Shown here: positions 39,197 through 52,975 of the stretch, one piece after another
Layout of the letters: every line of letters starts with the position of its first letter
Position numbering within the stretch: the first letter of the stretch is position 1
Assembly (NCBI RefSeq): GCF_013410455.1
Contig: NZ_JACCFW010000001.1
Span: forward strand, 1,628,929-1,692,928
Direction: 5' to 3'
Length of the DNA: 64,000 bases
From: Allobranchiibius huperziae
Lineage (GTDB): Bacteria > Actinomycetota > Actinomycetes > Actinomycetales > Dermatophilaceae
Made by a program: the position numbers and the translations under genes
The notes under the pieces: model-generated
Seen by the model: only the letters and a program-made list of their open reading frames with translations
The model's database searches: none
What the model was told of the DNA's origin: nothing

Positions 39197-40215
39197 CCGA
39201 CAGCCCGCGGGGTCTCGACCTGGAGGCGCTGTCCGCGTACCTGCAGCGGGAGGCACCGGGCCTGCTGAAGGCCGAGCTCACCGGACGGATCCTCGCCGGC
39301 GGCAAGTCCAACCTCACCTACGAGGTGGGTGACGGCGCCACCAGCGTCGTCGTACGCCGCCCGCCGCTCGGTCACGTGCTGTCCACCGCCCACGACATGG
39401 TCCGTGAACACACGGTCATCACGGCACTGGCGCCCACCGACGTCCCGGTGCCCACGACGTACGCGGTGTGCCCGGACGACAGCGTCATTGGCGCGCCGTT
39501 CTACGTGATGGAACTGGTGGCGGGCACGCCGTACCGACACGCGGCGCAGATCGCGCCGCTCGGCCCCGAACGCACCCGTGACATCGCCCACCGGCTGGTC
39601 GACACCCTCGTGGCATTGCACGCCGTCGACCCCGAAGAGGTCGGCCTGGGCGAGTTCGGTCGCCCGCACGGATTCCTCGAGCGGCAGGTACGCCGCTGGC
39701 GACGTCAGATGGACGCGTCCGCCAGTCGGGAGCTTCCGCGCGCCGAGGAGCTTTCCGACGCCCTCGCCGCCGGTGTGCCCGGGGACGGAGACGTGTCGGT
39801 GCTGCACGGCGACTACCGGCTGGACAATCTGCTGGTGGGGGAGTCCGACGAGGTCACCGCGGTGCTCGACTGGGAGATGGCGACCCTGGGAGATCCACTG
39901 TCCGACGTCGCGCTCTTCGTGGTCTACCAACGGCTCTCGCAGGTCACACCCGGCGCCGGCGTCTCCGACGTCGCCGCCGCGCCCGGCTATCCGGACACCG
40001 ACGCGATGCTGGCCCGCTACACGAAGGCGAGCGGCCGCGACGTGTCGCACATCGGCTGGCACCTAGGGCTCGCCTACTACAAGCTGGCGACCATCCTGGA
40101 GGGCATCCACTACCGCTACATCCAGGGCCAGACCGTCGGCTCCGGTTTCGACAACGTAGGGACCGCAGTCGGTCCCCTCCTGGACGCCGGGCTCGCAGCC
40201 CTGCGGGAAGGCTGA
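39193..40215 (+). CDS. APH-family phosphotransferase (ACAD10/11 kinase-like)
   Basis: A 340-residue aminoglycoside-phosphotransferase-fold kinase, not an antibiotic resistance protein. [10 protein letters not shown] is the nucleotide loop, [20 protein letters not shown] holds the Lys/Glu region, catalytic loop [14 protein letters not shown], and metal motif [17 protein letters not shown]. This is the group often named FadE36 in mycobacteria and is the same fold as the kinase domain of ACAD10/ACAD11 and LvaA, which phosphorylate the 4-hydroxyl of acyl-CoAs. It is followed by a dehydrogenase one base after its stop, like the fused animal proteins. Confidence 0.88.
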   Translation: MTDSPRGLDLEALSAYLQREAPGLLKAELTGRILAGGKSNLTYEVGDGATSVVVRRPPLGHVLSTAHDMVREHTVITALAPTDVPVPTTYAVCPDDSVIGAPFYVMELVAGTPYRHAAQIAPLGPERTRDIAHRLVDTLVALHAVDPEEVGLGEFGRPHGFLERQVRRWRRQMDASASRELPRAEELSDALAAGVPGDGDVSVLHGDYRLDNLLVGESDEVTAVLDWEMATLGDPLSDVALFVVYQRLSQVTPGAGVSDVAAAPGYPDTDAMLARYTKASGRDVSHIGWHLGLAYYKLATILEGIHYRYIQGQTVGSGFDNVGTAVGPLLDAGLAALREG

Positions 40216-40216
40216 C

Positions 40217-41440
40217 ATGGACTTCGAGTACGACGAGCGCACCACCGCGCTCATGAAACAGCTGCGATCGTTCGTCGACGAGCGCGTCATCCCCTCGGTG
40301 AGCACCTTCCACGAGGAACTGGACGCCTCCGACGACCGGTGGGCGTGGTCGCGCACCCCGGTGCTGCAGACGCTGCGGCAGGAGGCTCGCGACGCGGGCC
40401 TTTGGAACCTCTTCCTGCCGGGTGAGGGCGGCGCAGGGCTCACCAACCTGCAGTACGCGCCGCTCGCGGAGATCACCGGCCGCGCGATGGAGCTGGCCCC
40501 CTCCACCGTCAACTGCTCGGCCCCGGACACCGGAAACATGGAGGTGCTGGAGCAGTTCGGCACTCCCGAGCAGAAGGAGCAGTGGCTGAAGCCGTTGCTG
40601 GAAGGGCGCATCCGCTCCTCCTTCGCGATGACGGAGCCGGCCGTCGCGTCCTCGGACGCGACCAACATCGAGACCCGCATCGAGCGTGACGGCGACGAGT
40701 ACGTCATCACCGGTCGCAAGTGGTGGATCACCGGCGCGATGAACCCGGACGCCGCGATCTTCATCGTGATGGGCAAGACCGACCCGAGTGCCGAGCGGCA
40801 CCGCCAGCAGAGTCAGATCCTGGTGCCCCGCGACACCCCGGGCGTGCAGATCGTGCGCGGCATGCACGTCTACGGGTACGACGACCACGACCACGGCGGG
40901 CACGCGGAGATCGTCTTCGACCAGGTCCGGGTGCCGGCGAGCAACCTCATCAGTGGGGAGGGCGAGGGTTTCGCGATCGCCCAGGCCCGGCTCGGCCCCG
41001 GCCGGATCCACCACTGCATGCGATCCATCGGCGTCGCCGAACGCGCGATCGAGCTCATGTGCGAGCGGGTCAGCGACCGGGTGGCCTTCGGCCGTCCGCT
41101 GTCGGAGCAGGGCGTCATCCGCGACTGGATCGCCGAGTCGCGCGTGCGCGTCGAGCAGCTGCGGCTGCTGGTGCTCAAGACCGCCTGGCTCATGGACACC
41201 GTCGGCAACCGCGGTGCGCACGGCGAGATCCAGGCCATCAAGATCGCCACGCCGAGCACGGTGGAGTGGATCCTCGACAAGGCGATCCAGGCGCACGGCG
41301 CCGGTGGCCTCAGCCAGGACTTCCCGCTTGCCCGCGCGGCGGCCGGCATCCGGACCCTGCGGTTCGCCGACGGTCCGGACGAGGTGCACAAGAACTCGCT
41401 GGCCAAGCGCGAACTGCGTCGGCACACCTCGGGCCGCTGA
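40217..41440 (+). CDS. acyl-CoA dehydrogenase, ACAD11-like
   Basis: A 407-residue FAD enzyme with close resemblance to the dehydrogenase domain of human ACAD11: shared blocks [67 protein letters not shown] and [18 protein letters not shown]. In the ACAD11 route the domain removes phosphate from 4-phosphoacyl-CoA and yields an enoyl-CoA. No early or late Glu base of the short-chain type can be placed by eye. It starts 1 nt after the kinase stop, and the next dehydrogenase starts 1 nt after its own stop. Confidence 0.92.
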   Translation: MDFEYDERTTALMKQLRSFVDERVIPSVSTFHEELDASDDRWAWSRTPVLQTLRQEARDAGLWNLFLPGEGGAGLTNLQYAPLAEITGRAMELAPSTVNCSAPDTGNMEVLEQFGTPEQKEQWLKPLLEGRIRSSFAMTEPAVASSDATNIETRIERDGDEYVITGRKWWITGAMNPDAAIFIVMGKTDPSAERHRQQSQILVPRDTPGVQIVRGMHVYGYDDHDHGGHAEIVFDQVRVPASNLISGEGEGFAIAQARLGPGRIHHCMRSIGVAERAIELMCERVSDRVAFGRPLSEQGVIRDWIAESRVRVEQLRLLVLKTAWLMDTVGNRGAHGEIQAIKIATPSTVEWILDKAIQAHGAGGLSQDFPLARAAAGIRTLRFADGPDEVHKNSLAKRELRRHTSGR

Positions 41441-41441
41441 G

Positions 41442-42590
41442 ATGGACCTGTCGCTGAACGAGGACCAGCGCGACCTGCGCGACCTGGTGCGGGAGTTCCT
41501 GGAGAAGGAGGTCGTGCCGCACCGGGCGCAGTGGGATCGCGACGAGAGCGTCGACACCTCGATCGTGCCCCGGCTCGGTGAGCTCGGCGTCTTCGGCTTC
41601 GGCATCCCCGAGGAGTACGGCGGCGTCCAGGCCGACTTCTTCACCTACGTGCTGGTGATGGAGGAGCTCGGTCGGGCGGACTCGGCGATCCGCGGCATCG
41701 TGTCGGTCAGCAACGGCCTGGTGGCGAAGACGATCGCGGCGCACGGCACCACCGAGCAGAAGGAGCAGTGGCTCCCGGGGCTCGCCACCGGCCAGCAGCT
41801 CGGCTGCTTCGGACTGACCGAGCCCGGCAACGGGTCGGACGCGGGCAACCTCGCGACGAAGGCGCGGCGCGACGGCAGCGACTACGTCCTGCAAGGCGAG
41901 AAGATCTTCATCACCAACGGCACCTGGGCCGACGTGGCCCTCGTCTTCGCGCGGACCAGTGACGAGGGACCGCGCGGTGTCACAGCGTTCCTGGTGCCCA
42001 CCGACGCACCCGGCCTGACGCGTACCGAGATCAAGGGCAAGCTCGGCCTGCGCGGCCAGGCCACGGCATCGCTGGCCTTCGACGACGTACGCGTGCCGGA
42101 GTCGGCCGTCCTGGGTGAGCCGGGCACCGGCTTCAAGATCGCCATGACCGCGCTCGACAAGGGCCGGGTCGGCGTGGCCGCGGGCTGCGTCGGGATCGTG
42201 CAGGCATGCCTCGACGCTGTCGTCGAATACACCGGCGAGCGCACGCAGTTCGGGAAACCCATTGCCGGCTACCAGCTGGTGCAGGAGATGATCGCCGACA
42301 TCTCCCTGGACGCCGACGCCGCCCGACTGATGGTCTGGCGGGCCGCCGACCTCATCGACCGGGGCGAGCCGTTCCGGGTGGCGGCGTCGAAGGCCAAGCT
42401 GTTCGCGAGCGAGGCGGCGGTGCGCTCCTCGAACCTCGCCATCCAGGCGTTCGGCGGCTACGGCTACGTCGATGAGTACCCCGTGCAGAAGCTCATGCGC
42501 GACGCGCGGGTGATGACGCTCTACGAAGGCACCAGCCAGATCCAGAAGCTCCTGATCGGCAGGGCCGAGACGGGTATCAACGCGTTCTAG
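41442..42590 (+). CDS. acyl-CoA dehydrogenase (short/branched-chain type)
   Basis: A 382-residue FAD-dependent dehydrogenase. N-terminal DLSLNEDQRDLRDLVREFLE, FAD/substrate blocks GLTEPGNGSDAGNLATKARR and KGKLGLRGQATASLAFDDVR, and the catalytic glutamate in TLYEGTSQIQKLLIGR. This is a classic acyl-CoA dehydrogenase, forming trans-2-enoyl-CoA, and differs clearly from the ACAD11-like neighbour. It was probably recruited for the same cluster's beta-oxidation cycle. An imperfect hairpin follows its stop. Confidence 0.94.
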   Translation: MDLSLNEDQRDLRDLVREFLEKEVVPHRAQWDRDESVDTSIVPRLGELGVFGFGIPEEYGGVQADFFTYVLVMEELGRADSAIRGIVSVSNGLVAKTIAAHGTTEQKEQWLPGLATGQQLGCFGLTEPGNGSDAGNLATKARRDGSDYVLQGEKIFITNGTWADVALVFARTSDEGPRGVTAFLVPTDAPGLTRTEIKGKLGLRGQATASLAFDDVRVPESAVLGEPGTGFKIAMTALDKGRVGVAAGCVGIVQACLDAVVEYTGERTQFGKPIAGYQLVQEMIADISLDADAARLMVWRAADLIDRGEPFRVAASKAKLFASEAAVRSSNLAIQAFGGYGYVDEYPVQKLMRDARVMTLYEGTSQIQKLLIGRAETGINAF

Positions 42591-42594
42591 CGAG

Positions 42595-42616
42595 GCGGTG
42601 CCCGTCACGGGACCGC
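42595..42616 (+). terminator. bulged hairpin after the second acyl-CoA dehydrogenase
   Basis: GCGGT-g-CCCG pairs with CGGG-ACCGC around TCA, a 9-bp stem with one bulged G. It starts 5 nt after the stop. It may weaken transcription into the ligase gene, which has its own leader of 62 nt. Confidence 0.35.
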
Positions 42617-42652
42617 CCCTCACACCAGTCGTCAGATCGAGGATGGGAAGTC

Positions 42653-44167
42653 ATGCCTACGCTGTCGCTCGCCAGCATCCTGTCGGACTCGGCCAAACGC
42701 CGTCCGAGCAAAACCGCCGTCGTCCAAGGTGAGCGTCGGGTCAGCTACGCCGACCTGTGGGACGCCTCTCTGCGGGTGGCCGGTGCGCTCACGGAACGAC
42801 AGGTCGGGCCCGGTGTCCGGGTCGCGGTGCTGCTCCCGAACGTCGTGGAGTTCATCACGGCGTACTACGGCGTGATCGCCGCCGGCGGCACCGTGGTGAT
42901 GATCTCTCCACTGCTGACCCCCGAGGAGGGCAGCGACATGGTGCGCCGCTCGGGCGCGGACATCGTGCTCTACCACGAGTCGTTCGGCGATCTGGCGCGC
43001 AGCATCGCGGAGGGGAGCACCGCGCAGGCGCTGCAGGTGAGCGACCTGATGGACCACCCGCGGCCGCTGCCGACCTACGTGACGCGGGCCCCGAACGACA
43101 TCGCCGTGATCATCTTCACCAGCGGCACCACCGGCCGCCCGAAGGGTGTGATGCTCTCCCACCTCAACTTGCTGCTGTCGATGCACAACATGGCCTACGA
43201 CTCCGACACCCCGGCGAATTCGACCGACGTGGTGATGGGCTGTCTGCCGCTGTTCCACATCTTCGGCCAGCAGGCGGTGATGAACACCCCGCTGCGGATC
43301 GGCGGCACGATCGTCCTGCTGCCCCGCTTCGACGCGGCCACCTGCCTGCGACTGCTCAACGACGAGCACGTGACGATCTTCTCCGGCGTTCCCACGATGT
43401 TCGTGCAGCTGCTGCAGGCCGCGAAGGAACCGGGCGCACCGGGCATCCCGCAGATGAAGAGGGTCGCCTCCGGAGGCGCCGCCCTTCCGGTGTCGGTGCT
43501 GGAACAGGTGGAGAGCACCTTCGGCGCCCAGATCACCGAGGGATACGGACTGTCCGAGACCTCGCCCGGTGTCAGCTCCAACCAGCAGGTGTACGGCGTG
43601 CGGCCGGGCACCGTCGGGCACCCGGTCTGGGGCGTGGAGGCCGAGATCGCCGACAGCGACATCGAGGATCGCGTCGAGCTGCTCGCCACCGGCGAGCGCG
43701 GCGAGGTCGTCGTGCGGGGGCACTGCGTCTTCGAGGGCTACCTCGACGACCCCGAGGCCACCGCCGCCGCCATCCAGGACGGCTGGTTCCGCACCGGCGA
43801 CATCGGCGTGAAGGACGAGGACGGCTTCCTGTCGATCGTGGACCGTAAGAAGGATCTGATCATCCGCGGCGGTTACAACGTCTATCCGCGCGAGGTCGAG
43901 GAGGTGCTCGTCCGGCACCCCGGCGTGCAGATGGCCGCGGTGGTCGGCGTCCCCGACGACGAGCACGGCGAGGAGATCATGGCGTTCGTGACCCTGACAC
44001 CCGGCGCCGAGGTCACCGCGGAGGACGTGCGCGCGTACGGCAAGGAGCACCTGGCGCGCTACAAGTACCCGCGACACGTGCAGGTCCGCGACGCGTTGCC
44101 GATGGGACCGTCGATGAAGATCCTGCGCCGCGAGCTGCGCGACGAGGCCGCAAGACAGCAGGGATAA
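42653..44167 (+). CDS. acyl-CoA synthetase (fatty-acid CoA ligase)
   Basis: A 504-residue ANL-superfamily ligase. It activates a carboxylic acid with ATP to acyl-AMP, then to acyl-CoA. P-loop IIFTSGTTGRPKGVMLSH, then GYGLSETSPGVSSNQQV, GWFRTGDIGVKDEDGF, the hinge DRKKDLIIRGGYNVYPRE and the C-terminal catalytic lysine in LPMGPSMKILRREL. Length is at the lower end for the family, so medium or short chains are likely. It probably loads the cluster's acid substrate. The membrane protein gene follows after 7 nt. Confidence 0.95.
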   Translation: MPTLSLASILSDSAKRRPSKTAVVQGERRVSYADLWDASLRVAGALTERQVGPGVRVAVLLPNVVEFITAYYGVIAAGGTVVMISPLLTPEEGSDMVRRSGADIVLYHESFGDLARSIAEGSTAQALQVSDLMDHPRPLPTYVTRAPNDIAVIIFTSGTTGRPKGVMLSHLNLLLSMHNMAYDSDTPANSTDVVMGCLPLFHIFGQQAVMNTPLRIGGTIVLLPRFDAATCLRLLNDEHVTIFSGVPTMFVQLLQAAKEPGAPGIPQMKRVASGGAALPVSVLEQVESTFGAQITEGYGLSETSPGVSSNQQVYGVRPGTVGHPVWGVEAEIADSDIEDRVELLATGERGEVVVRGHCVFEGYLDDPEATAAAIQDGWFRTGDIGVKDEDGFLSIVDRKKDLIIRGGYNVYPREVEEVLVRHPGVQMAAVVGVPDDEHGEEIMAFVTLTPGAEVTAEDVRAYGKEHLARYKYPRHVQVRDALPMGPSMKILRRELRDEAARQQG

Positions 44168-44174
44168 TCGCCTG

Positions 44175-45056
44175 GTGAGCAGGAGACAGCAGGCGAAACA
44201 GCTGAGTTCGTCACTGCTCGTGCGATGGCGCCGCACCCTTCCCGGGCACACGCTGAGCCGCTCGCAGGCCCTGGACCTGGGCCACTACACCCTGGCGCTG
44301 TCGGCGCAGCAGCTCTTCTGCGTGGTGCCGCTGCTCGTCGCGACCTCGTCGGTGCTGCACCGGATGCACGAGGGGTCGGCGGCCGGGCTCATCAGCGACG
44401 CGCTCGGGCTGAACGCCGGCGGCAGACATGATCTGCACGTGCTGTTGCAGCCCGCGGCGACACCGGGGTGGGGCGAGCTGGTGGTCGGTCTGCTGCTCGC
44501 GGTGGCGTTCACGTTCGGTGTCGCCGGCACCACGCAACGCATCCTGGAGATCGCCTGGGACCGCCCGCGCGCTCCCTGGCAGCGGTGGTGGTGGATGCGC
44601 CTCGTGTGGGTCGCGTCCCTGGTGCCGTTCCTCGCGAGCGCCATCTGGCTGAGCGGGCGCACACGCAACTGGCCGATCGGTGGCGTGCTGGAGATAGCGG
44701 TCGAGTCGGTCACCGTCGGGTTGTCGATGGGTGGGTACTACTGGTGGACCCAGTGGTGCCTGCTGCTGCGACGGGTGCCGTGGGTCAAGCTGCTGCCCGG
44801 TTCGCTGCTGATCGCCCTCGGCGCCACCGTCGTGTCCGTGGGTTCGGAGATCTGGCTGCCCGGCCAGGTGACCGAGCAGGTCGACGACTACGGCCTGGTC
44901 GGCACCACTTTCGTGCTCTCGGTCTGGGTGCTGTTCGTCAGCGGGGTCGTGGTCGCGGGGATCCTGTTCAACGCGGTGCTCGACGAACGGCGTGCCGAGC
45001 GCGTGCGGGAGGGATCGGTGCGCCTGGCCGACTGGCGGACCCGCAGCGACGTCTGA
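44175..45056 (+). CDS. YihY/BrkB-like membrane protein
   Basis: A 293-residue polytopic protein with about six membrane segments (for example FCVVPLLVATSSVLHRM, VVGLLLAVAFTFGVAGTTQ, VTVGLSMGGYYWWTQWCLLL and FVLSVWVLFVSGVVVAGILF). The pattern is that of YihY/BrkB family proteins, whose function is unknown. GATAAT ends 6 nt before the GTG start, so it may be separately transcribed. It follows the ligase by 7 nt. A link with acid uptake is tempting, but there is no direct support. Confidence 0.6.
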   Translation: MSRRQQAKQLSSSLLVRWRRTLPGHTLSRSQALDLGHYTLALSAQQLFCVVPLLVATSSVLHRMHEGSAAGLISDALGLNAGGRHDLHVLLQPAATPGWGELVVGLLLAVAFTFGVAGTTQRILEIAWDRPRAPWQRWWWMRLVWVASLVPFLASAIWLSGRTRNWPIGGVLEIAVESVTVGLSMGGYYWWTQWCLLLRRVPWVKLLPGSLLIALGATVVSVGSEIWLPGQVTEQVDDYGLVGTTFVLSVWVLFVSGVVVAGILFNAVLDERRAERVREGSVRLADWRTRSDV

Positions 45057-45062
45057 GCACCC

Positions 45063-45590
45063 TCAGACGATCTCCTGCGGCGGGTCCGGAGCGAGGAGCA
45101 GCGGCCGCTGCAACCGTGCGACGTCGTGCCATCGCCCGTGCTTCCACCCGACCGCCCGGAACACCCCGACGGGCTCGAAGCCCATCGCCTCGTGCAGGCG
45201 CAGGCTGGCCGGGTTGGGCAGGGTGACCCCGGCGACGGCCTGGCGGAAGCCCCGCTCGACGAGACGGTCCAGCAGGGCGGCGTAGAGCGTGCGGCCAACT
45301 CCGCGACCGCGCGCATCCGGGGCCAGGTAGACGCTCGGCTCGCAGGTCCACCGGTACGCCGGCCGCGCGGCGTACGGGTGGGCGTAGGCGTACCCCAGCA
45401 GCACCCCCTGCTCGTCCTGCGCCACCAGCCACGCATGCCGGCGCTGAGCGTCCTCGATGCGCTGTGCCATCTGCAGTGCCGACGGCGCGGTGACCTCGAA
45501 GGAGATGGCCGTATCGCGCACGTACGGCGCGTACACCTGCGCGCACGCCCCAGCGTCGGCGGCGTCGGCATCACGCACGTGCACGATCAT
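45063..45590 (-). CDS. GNAT-family N-acetyltransferase (phosphinothricin acetyltransferase-like)
   Basis: A 175-residue GNAT enzyme with VRDADAADAGACAQVYAPYV, DTAISFEVTAPSALQMAQRI, YAYAHPYAARPAYRWTCEPS, acetyl-CoA loop DARGRGVGRTLYAALL and LRLHEAMGFEPVGVFRAVGW. This is the Pat/bar-like subfamily that acetylates phosphinothricin or methionine sulfoximine-type amino acids; physiological substrates vary. TAGCGT ends 6 nt before its ATG, so the message is leaderless. It converges on the membrane protein gene with 6 nt between the stops. Confidence 0.9.
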   Translation of the reverse strand: MIVHVRDADAADAGACAQVYAPYVRDTAISFEVTAPSALQMAQRIEDAQRRHAWLVAQDEQGVLLGYAYAHPYAARPAYRWTCEPSVYLAPDARGRGVGRTLYAALLDRLVERGFRQAVAGVTLPNPASLRLHEAMGFEPVGVFRAVGWKHGRWHDVARLQRPLLLAPDPPQEIV

Positions 45591-45596
45591 GCTCCG

Positions 45597-45602
45597 ACGC
45601 TA
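45597..45602 (-). promoter_or_regulatory. -10 element (TAGCGT) of the GNAT gene
   Basis: On the minus strand TAGCGT ends 6 nt before ATG 45590, a leaderless arrangement. Confidence 0.45.
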
Positions 45603-45747
45603 TGGCACGTCCGACCACACACCGGCGCCGCCTCGTCGGACCCAGAACGAACGAAGACGGGCGCGGCGTAGTTCCCCGAGATGCCTGCGTACCCCTCCTG
45701 GGGGGTGGCACGATGCGAAAGACATCGCAGGGAAGACGGGACGCGCA

Positions 45748-47472
45748 ATGAGACTTCGACGGTCCGTGCCCCAGAACGGCGCCGACTCCCACTACGACAC
45801 GGTCGTCGTGGGCGCGGGCTCGGCGGGCTGCGTGCTCGCGGACCGGCTGAGCGAGGATCCGGACCATCGGGTGCTCGTCCTGGAGAGCGGCCGGATGGAC
45901 TGGAAGTTCGACATTCTCATCCACATGCCCAACGCGCCGATCCCGCTCGGGAGCGACTCCTACGCCTGGCGTTATCTGTCCGAGCCGGAGCCAGGCCTGG
46001 ACAACCGCCGGTTGATGCACACCCGGGGCAAGATCGTAGGCGGCTCCAGCTCCATCAACGCGATGATCTTCCTGCGGGGCAACCCCATGGACTACGACCA
46101 CTGGGGCACCCTGCCCGGTCTGCAGAACTGGGACTGGGCGCACTGTCTCCCGTACTTCATGCGCATGGAGAACGCCACCGCGACGGGGTCCGACGACCCG
46201 CGACGCGGGCTGGCCGGGCGCACCCTGCTGCAGCGAGGTGATCCACACAGCACGCTCAACGCCGCGTTCCTTCGGGCAGCCGCGGAGGCGGGCCACGAAC
46301 TGATCGACGACGTCAACGGTTACCGCCAGGAGGGATTCGGCCCGCTGGACCGCAACACCTTCGGCGGCACCCGGTGGTCGGCCGCCGACGCGTATCTGCG
46401 GCCCGCGCTGCGCCGCCCCAACCTGCACCTGATCACCCGTGCGTTCGTCACGCGCGTCCTCTTCGAGGGCACCCGGGCGGTCGGTGTGGAGTACCGCGAG
46501 GACGATCGGACCCACACGGTGCGCGCCGATGAGGTCATCCTGTCCGGCGGGGTCTTCAACTCCCCGCAGGTGCTTCAGTTGTCCGGGGTCGGCAACGCCG
46601 ACGAGCTCGGCGCACTCGGGATCCCGATCGTGGCGCACCTGCCCGGCGTCGGTGAGAATCTGCAGGACCACCTCGAGGCCTGGGTCCAGTTCCACTGCGA
46701 GGCAGCGGTTTCCGAACAACCTCACCACCGCCACCGGGCCCGGCATGCTCCCAAGATGGTGTCCCACTGGCTCTACAACCGGGGCGGCCCGGGCGGCTCC
46801 AACCACCACGAGGTGGGCGGCTTCAGCCGATCGCGCACCGACACGCCGTACCCCGACCTCATGTGCCACCTGCTGCCGTCGCTGCGGGAGGTCGACGGGA
46901 TTCCGCAGGGCGGCCACGGCTTCGAGATGCACGTGGGCCCGATGCTGTCCAAGGCCACCGGTCACGTCAAGACGGTGTCGCGCAACCCGGCGACCCGGCC
47001 CTCCATCACCTTCAACTACCTGAGCGCCCCCGAGGACGAGCGGGAGTGGCTTGCCGCCATGCGGGTCGCCCGGGAGATCGGCGCGTCTCCGGCGCTGAAG
47101 GCACTCGGCGCCTACGAGCTGGCGCCGGGGGAGTTCCTCACCTCGGACCGCGACGTGCTCGCCTGGGTACGCCGCAACGTGGGGTCGGCGCTGCACCCCT
47201 CCTGCAGCTGCCCGATGGGCTCGGACGAGATGTCGGTCGTCGACCCCGACACGCTGCGCGTGCACGGCCTGGACGGCCTGCGCGTCGTGGACGCCTCGAT
47301 CATGCCGACCATCCCCAACTGCAACATCTACGCACCCGTGATGATGGTCGCCGAACGGGCGGCCGACATCATCTCCGGCGCCGAACTGCTCCAGGCGTCC
47401 GAGCTGAACTACTACCAGGCCGAGGTGGTGCCGGAAGTGGTGGTCGACACCGTGCAGGACCCGGTCGGCTGA
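45748..47472 (+). CDS. GMC oxidoreductase (choline dehydrogenase-like)
   Basis: A 574-residue FAD enzyme. FAD motif [20 protein letters not shown] (residues 18-37), GMC signature 1 [20 protein letters not shown], signature 2 [17 protein letters not shown], and catalytic histidine in [16 protein letters not shown] (near 483). C-terminal [19 protein letters not shown] is typical of BetA. It may oxidise choline or another alcohol; betB, a carrier or a betaine regulator is not adjacent, so the substrate is open. Cytoplasmic, no signal peptide. The ATG has only a weak ribosome site. Confidence 0.88.
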   Translation: MRLRRSVPQNGADSHYDTVVVGAGSAGCVLADRLSEDPDHRVLVLESGRMDWKFDILIHMPNAPIPLGSDSYAWRYLSEPEPGLDNRRLMHTRGKIVGGSSSINAMIFLRGNPMDYDHWGTLPGLQNWDWAHCLPYFMRMENATATGSDDPRRGLAGRTLLQRGDPHSTLNAAFLRAAAEAGHELIDDVNGYRQEGFGPLDRNTFGGTRWSAADAYLRPALRRPNLHLITRAFVTRVLFEGTRAVGVEYREDDRTHTVRADEVILSGGVFNSPQVLQLSGVGNADELGALGIPIVAHLPGVGENLQDHLEAWVQFHCEAAVSEQPHHRHRARHAPKMVSHWLYNRGGPGGSNHHEVGGFSRSRTDTPYPDLMCHLLPSLREVDGIPQGGHGFEMHVGPMLSKATGHVKTVSRNPATRPSITFNYLSAPEDEREWLAAMRVAREIGASPALKALGAYELAPGEFLTSDRDVLAWVRRNVGSALHPSCSCPMGSDEMSVVDPDTLRVHGLDGLRVVDASIMPTIPNCNIYAPVMMVAERAADIISGAELLQASELNYYQAEVVPEVVVDTVQDPVG

Positions 47473-47501
47473 CAAGGCGCCAAGCCGACCCCGCCCGCCG
47501 G

Positions 47502-48350
47502 TCAGTCCTCTTCGTCGTCGCGGCGGCGCAGGTAGCGCTCGAACTCCCGGGCGATCGCATCACCGCTCGCCTCGGGCAGTTCCGTCGTGTCCTGCGCCTC
47601 CTCGAGGGAGTGCACGTACTCGGCCACCTCGTCGTCGGACGCCGCGAGCTCGTCGACGCCGTGCTCCCACGCCCGCGCCTGGTCGGGAAGGTCGGCGTGC
47701 CCGATCAGGGTGTCGAGCAGCTCCTCCAGCCGGGTGAGGAGCGCGAGCGTCGCCTTGGGGGAGGGACTGCCGCCGGCGTAGTGCGGCACGGCGGCCCAGC
47801 ACGACAGGTTCGGCACCCGCGCCGTACGGGCCGCGTCGCTCAGCACGCCCACGATCCCGGACGGGCCCTCGTACTTGCTGGCCTCCACGTCGTAACGAAG
47901 CTGCGACTGCTCGTCGTCGGAGGTGACGGTGACCGGGATGGGCCGGGTGTGCGGCACGTCCGCGAGCAGCCCTCCGAGGGTGATGATCATCGACACGTCG
48001 ACCTCGGCGGCCAGGCTCATCAGCTCGCGGGTGTAGCCGAGCCATCGCATCGAGGGCTCGATGCCCTGCACGAGCAGGACGTCGCGCTCCAGCGGCGTGT
48101 TGCGCGCCAGGAAGACCTTGGTGGTCGGCCAGGTGATCTTGCGATCGCGTCCCTCGCCGGAGACCTGCGGGCGGTTGACCTGGAAGTCGTAGTAGAGCTC
48201 GGGGTCCATCGCGCACAGCGGTTCGGCGTCCCACATCGCGATCAGGTGGGCGAGGGTCGAGCTGGCCGTCTCGCCTGCGTCGTTCCAGCCCTCGAACGCG
48301 GCGATCATGATCGGGTCGCGCAGCAGTGGCACGTCCTCGAACTCGATCAA
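47502..48350 (-). CDS. PAC2 family protein
   Basis: A 282-residue PAC2-domain protein: [53 protein letters not shown]-like [20 protein letters not shown], and [20 protein letters not shown]. The family is named for proteasome assembly chaperones of eukaryotes; the actinobacterial function is not proven. The TTG start at 48350 has GGAGG seven nt upstream and gives the normal IEFEDVPLL beginning. It diverges from metH over 153 nt. The proteasome ATPase gene is 10 kb away. Confidence 0.87.
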   Translation of the reverse strand: MIEFEDVPLLRDPIMIAAFEGWNDAGETASSTLAHLIAMWDAEPLCAMDPELYYDFQVNRPQVSGEGRDRKITWPTTKVFLARNTPLERDVLLVQGIEPSMRWLGYTRELMSLAAEVDVSMIITLGGLLADVPHTRPIPVTVTSDDEQSQLRYDVEASKYEGPSGIVGVLSDAARTARVPNLSCWAAVPHYAGGSPSPKATLALLTRLEELLDTLIGHADLPDQARAWEHGVDELAASDDEVAEYVHSLEEAQDTTELPEASGDAIAREFERYLRRRDDEED

Positions 48351-48503
48351 GGTGTCCTCCTCCGAGCCGGCGGAGCGCCGGAGGGAATACCCGGCGCTGC
48401 GTGCAGCCTATTGAGTACGTCGCCAGTGGCGAACGACCGACATCCACCGCGACGCCGGTGCCTCATAGAATCGGGCGCATCACTCGATGAAGGGACACCA
48501 CCT

Positions 48504-52307
<3,804 letters not shown>

Positions 52308-52967
52308 GTGACTCTGCCCGACGCCGTCCTGTGGGACATGGACGGCACGATCGTCGACACCGAGCCGTACTGGATCAGTGCCGAACACGACCTCGTCGAG
52401 TCGTACGGCGGCACGTGGACCGAGGAGCTCGCCCACGAGTGCGTGGGCAACCAGTTGCTGGTCTCAGCGGAGATCATCCGCGCGAACTCGCCGGTCACCA
52501 TGTCGGCGCCGGCGATCGTGGACGTGCTGCTCTCGGGGGTGGTCGCTCAGATGCGGGAGCACGTGCCGTGGCGGCCCGGTGCCCGAGAGCTGCTCGTCGC
52601 GCTGGGCGAGCAGGGGGTGCCCAACGCGCTGGTGACGATGTCCTACCTGTCGTTCGCCCAGGTGCTGGTGGACGCGCTGCCCGACGGCACCTTCGCGGCG
52701 GTCATCACCGGTGACGCGGTCAGCGAGGGCAAACCGTCGCCGGAGCCCTATCTGGCCGCGTGCCGGGCGCTGCGTCTGCCGCCGTCGCGCTGCGTGGCGA
52801 TCGAGGACTCGCTGCCGGGGGTGACCTCCGCGGTCGCCGCCGGAGTGCCGACCATCGCGGTGCCGCACGTGGTGACCCTGCCCGCCACCCTCGGTGCCGT
52901 GCAGCTGCAGACCCTCGCCGGCGTGCACCCGGCGGATCTGCTGGGGATCTTCGACCCCGTCCACTGA
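52308..52967 (+). CDS. HAD-family hydrolase (phosphatase/phosphoglucomutase-like)
   Basis: A 219-residue HAD protein starting at the base after the metH stop. Nucleophile loop VLWDMDGTIVDTEPYW, motif II ALVTMSYLSFAQVL, lysine loop GDAVSEGKPSPEPYLAACRA and motif IV CVAIEDSLPGVTSAVAAGVP. It is a cap-I phosphatase of the beta-phosphoglucomutase group; substrate unknown. Coupling to metH is frequent in actinobacteria, but its meaning is not known. It is convergent with the XRE regulator gene, 8 nt apart. Confidence 0.93.
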   Translation: MTLPDAVLWDMDGTIVDTEPYWISAEHDLVESYGGTWTEELAHECVGNQLLVSAEIIRANSPVTMSAPAIVDVLLSGVVAQMREHVPWRPGARELLVALGEQGVPNALVTMSYLSFAQVLVDALPDGTFAAVITGDAVSEGKPSPEPYLAACRALRLPPSRCVAIEDSLPGVTSAVAAGVPTIAVPHVVTLPATLGAVQLQTLAGVHPADLLGIFDPVH

Positions 52968-52975
52968 CGGACGGC

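Noticed and set aside
39193-40215. Aminoglycoside resistance gene
   Set aside because: The APH fold is shared, but sequence and context are those of the acyl-CoA-linked FadE36/ACAD10-type kinases.
46863-48503. Long in-frame extension upstream of metH
   Set aside because: It is antisense to the PAC2 gene and overlaps the GMC oxidoreductase in another frame; family homology and a ribosome site begin at GTG 48504.
48351-48503. Cobalamin riboswitch before metH
   Set aside because: Only a short GCCACTG-like match on the opposite strand; the leader is too short and lacks the other conserved blocks.
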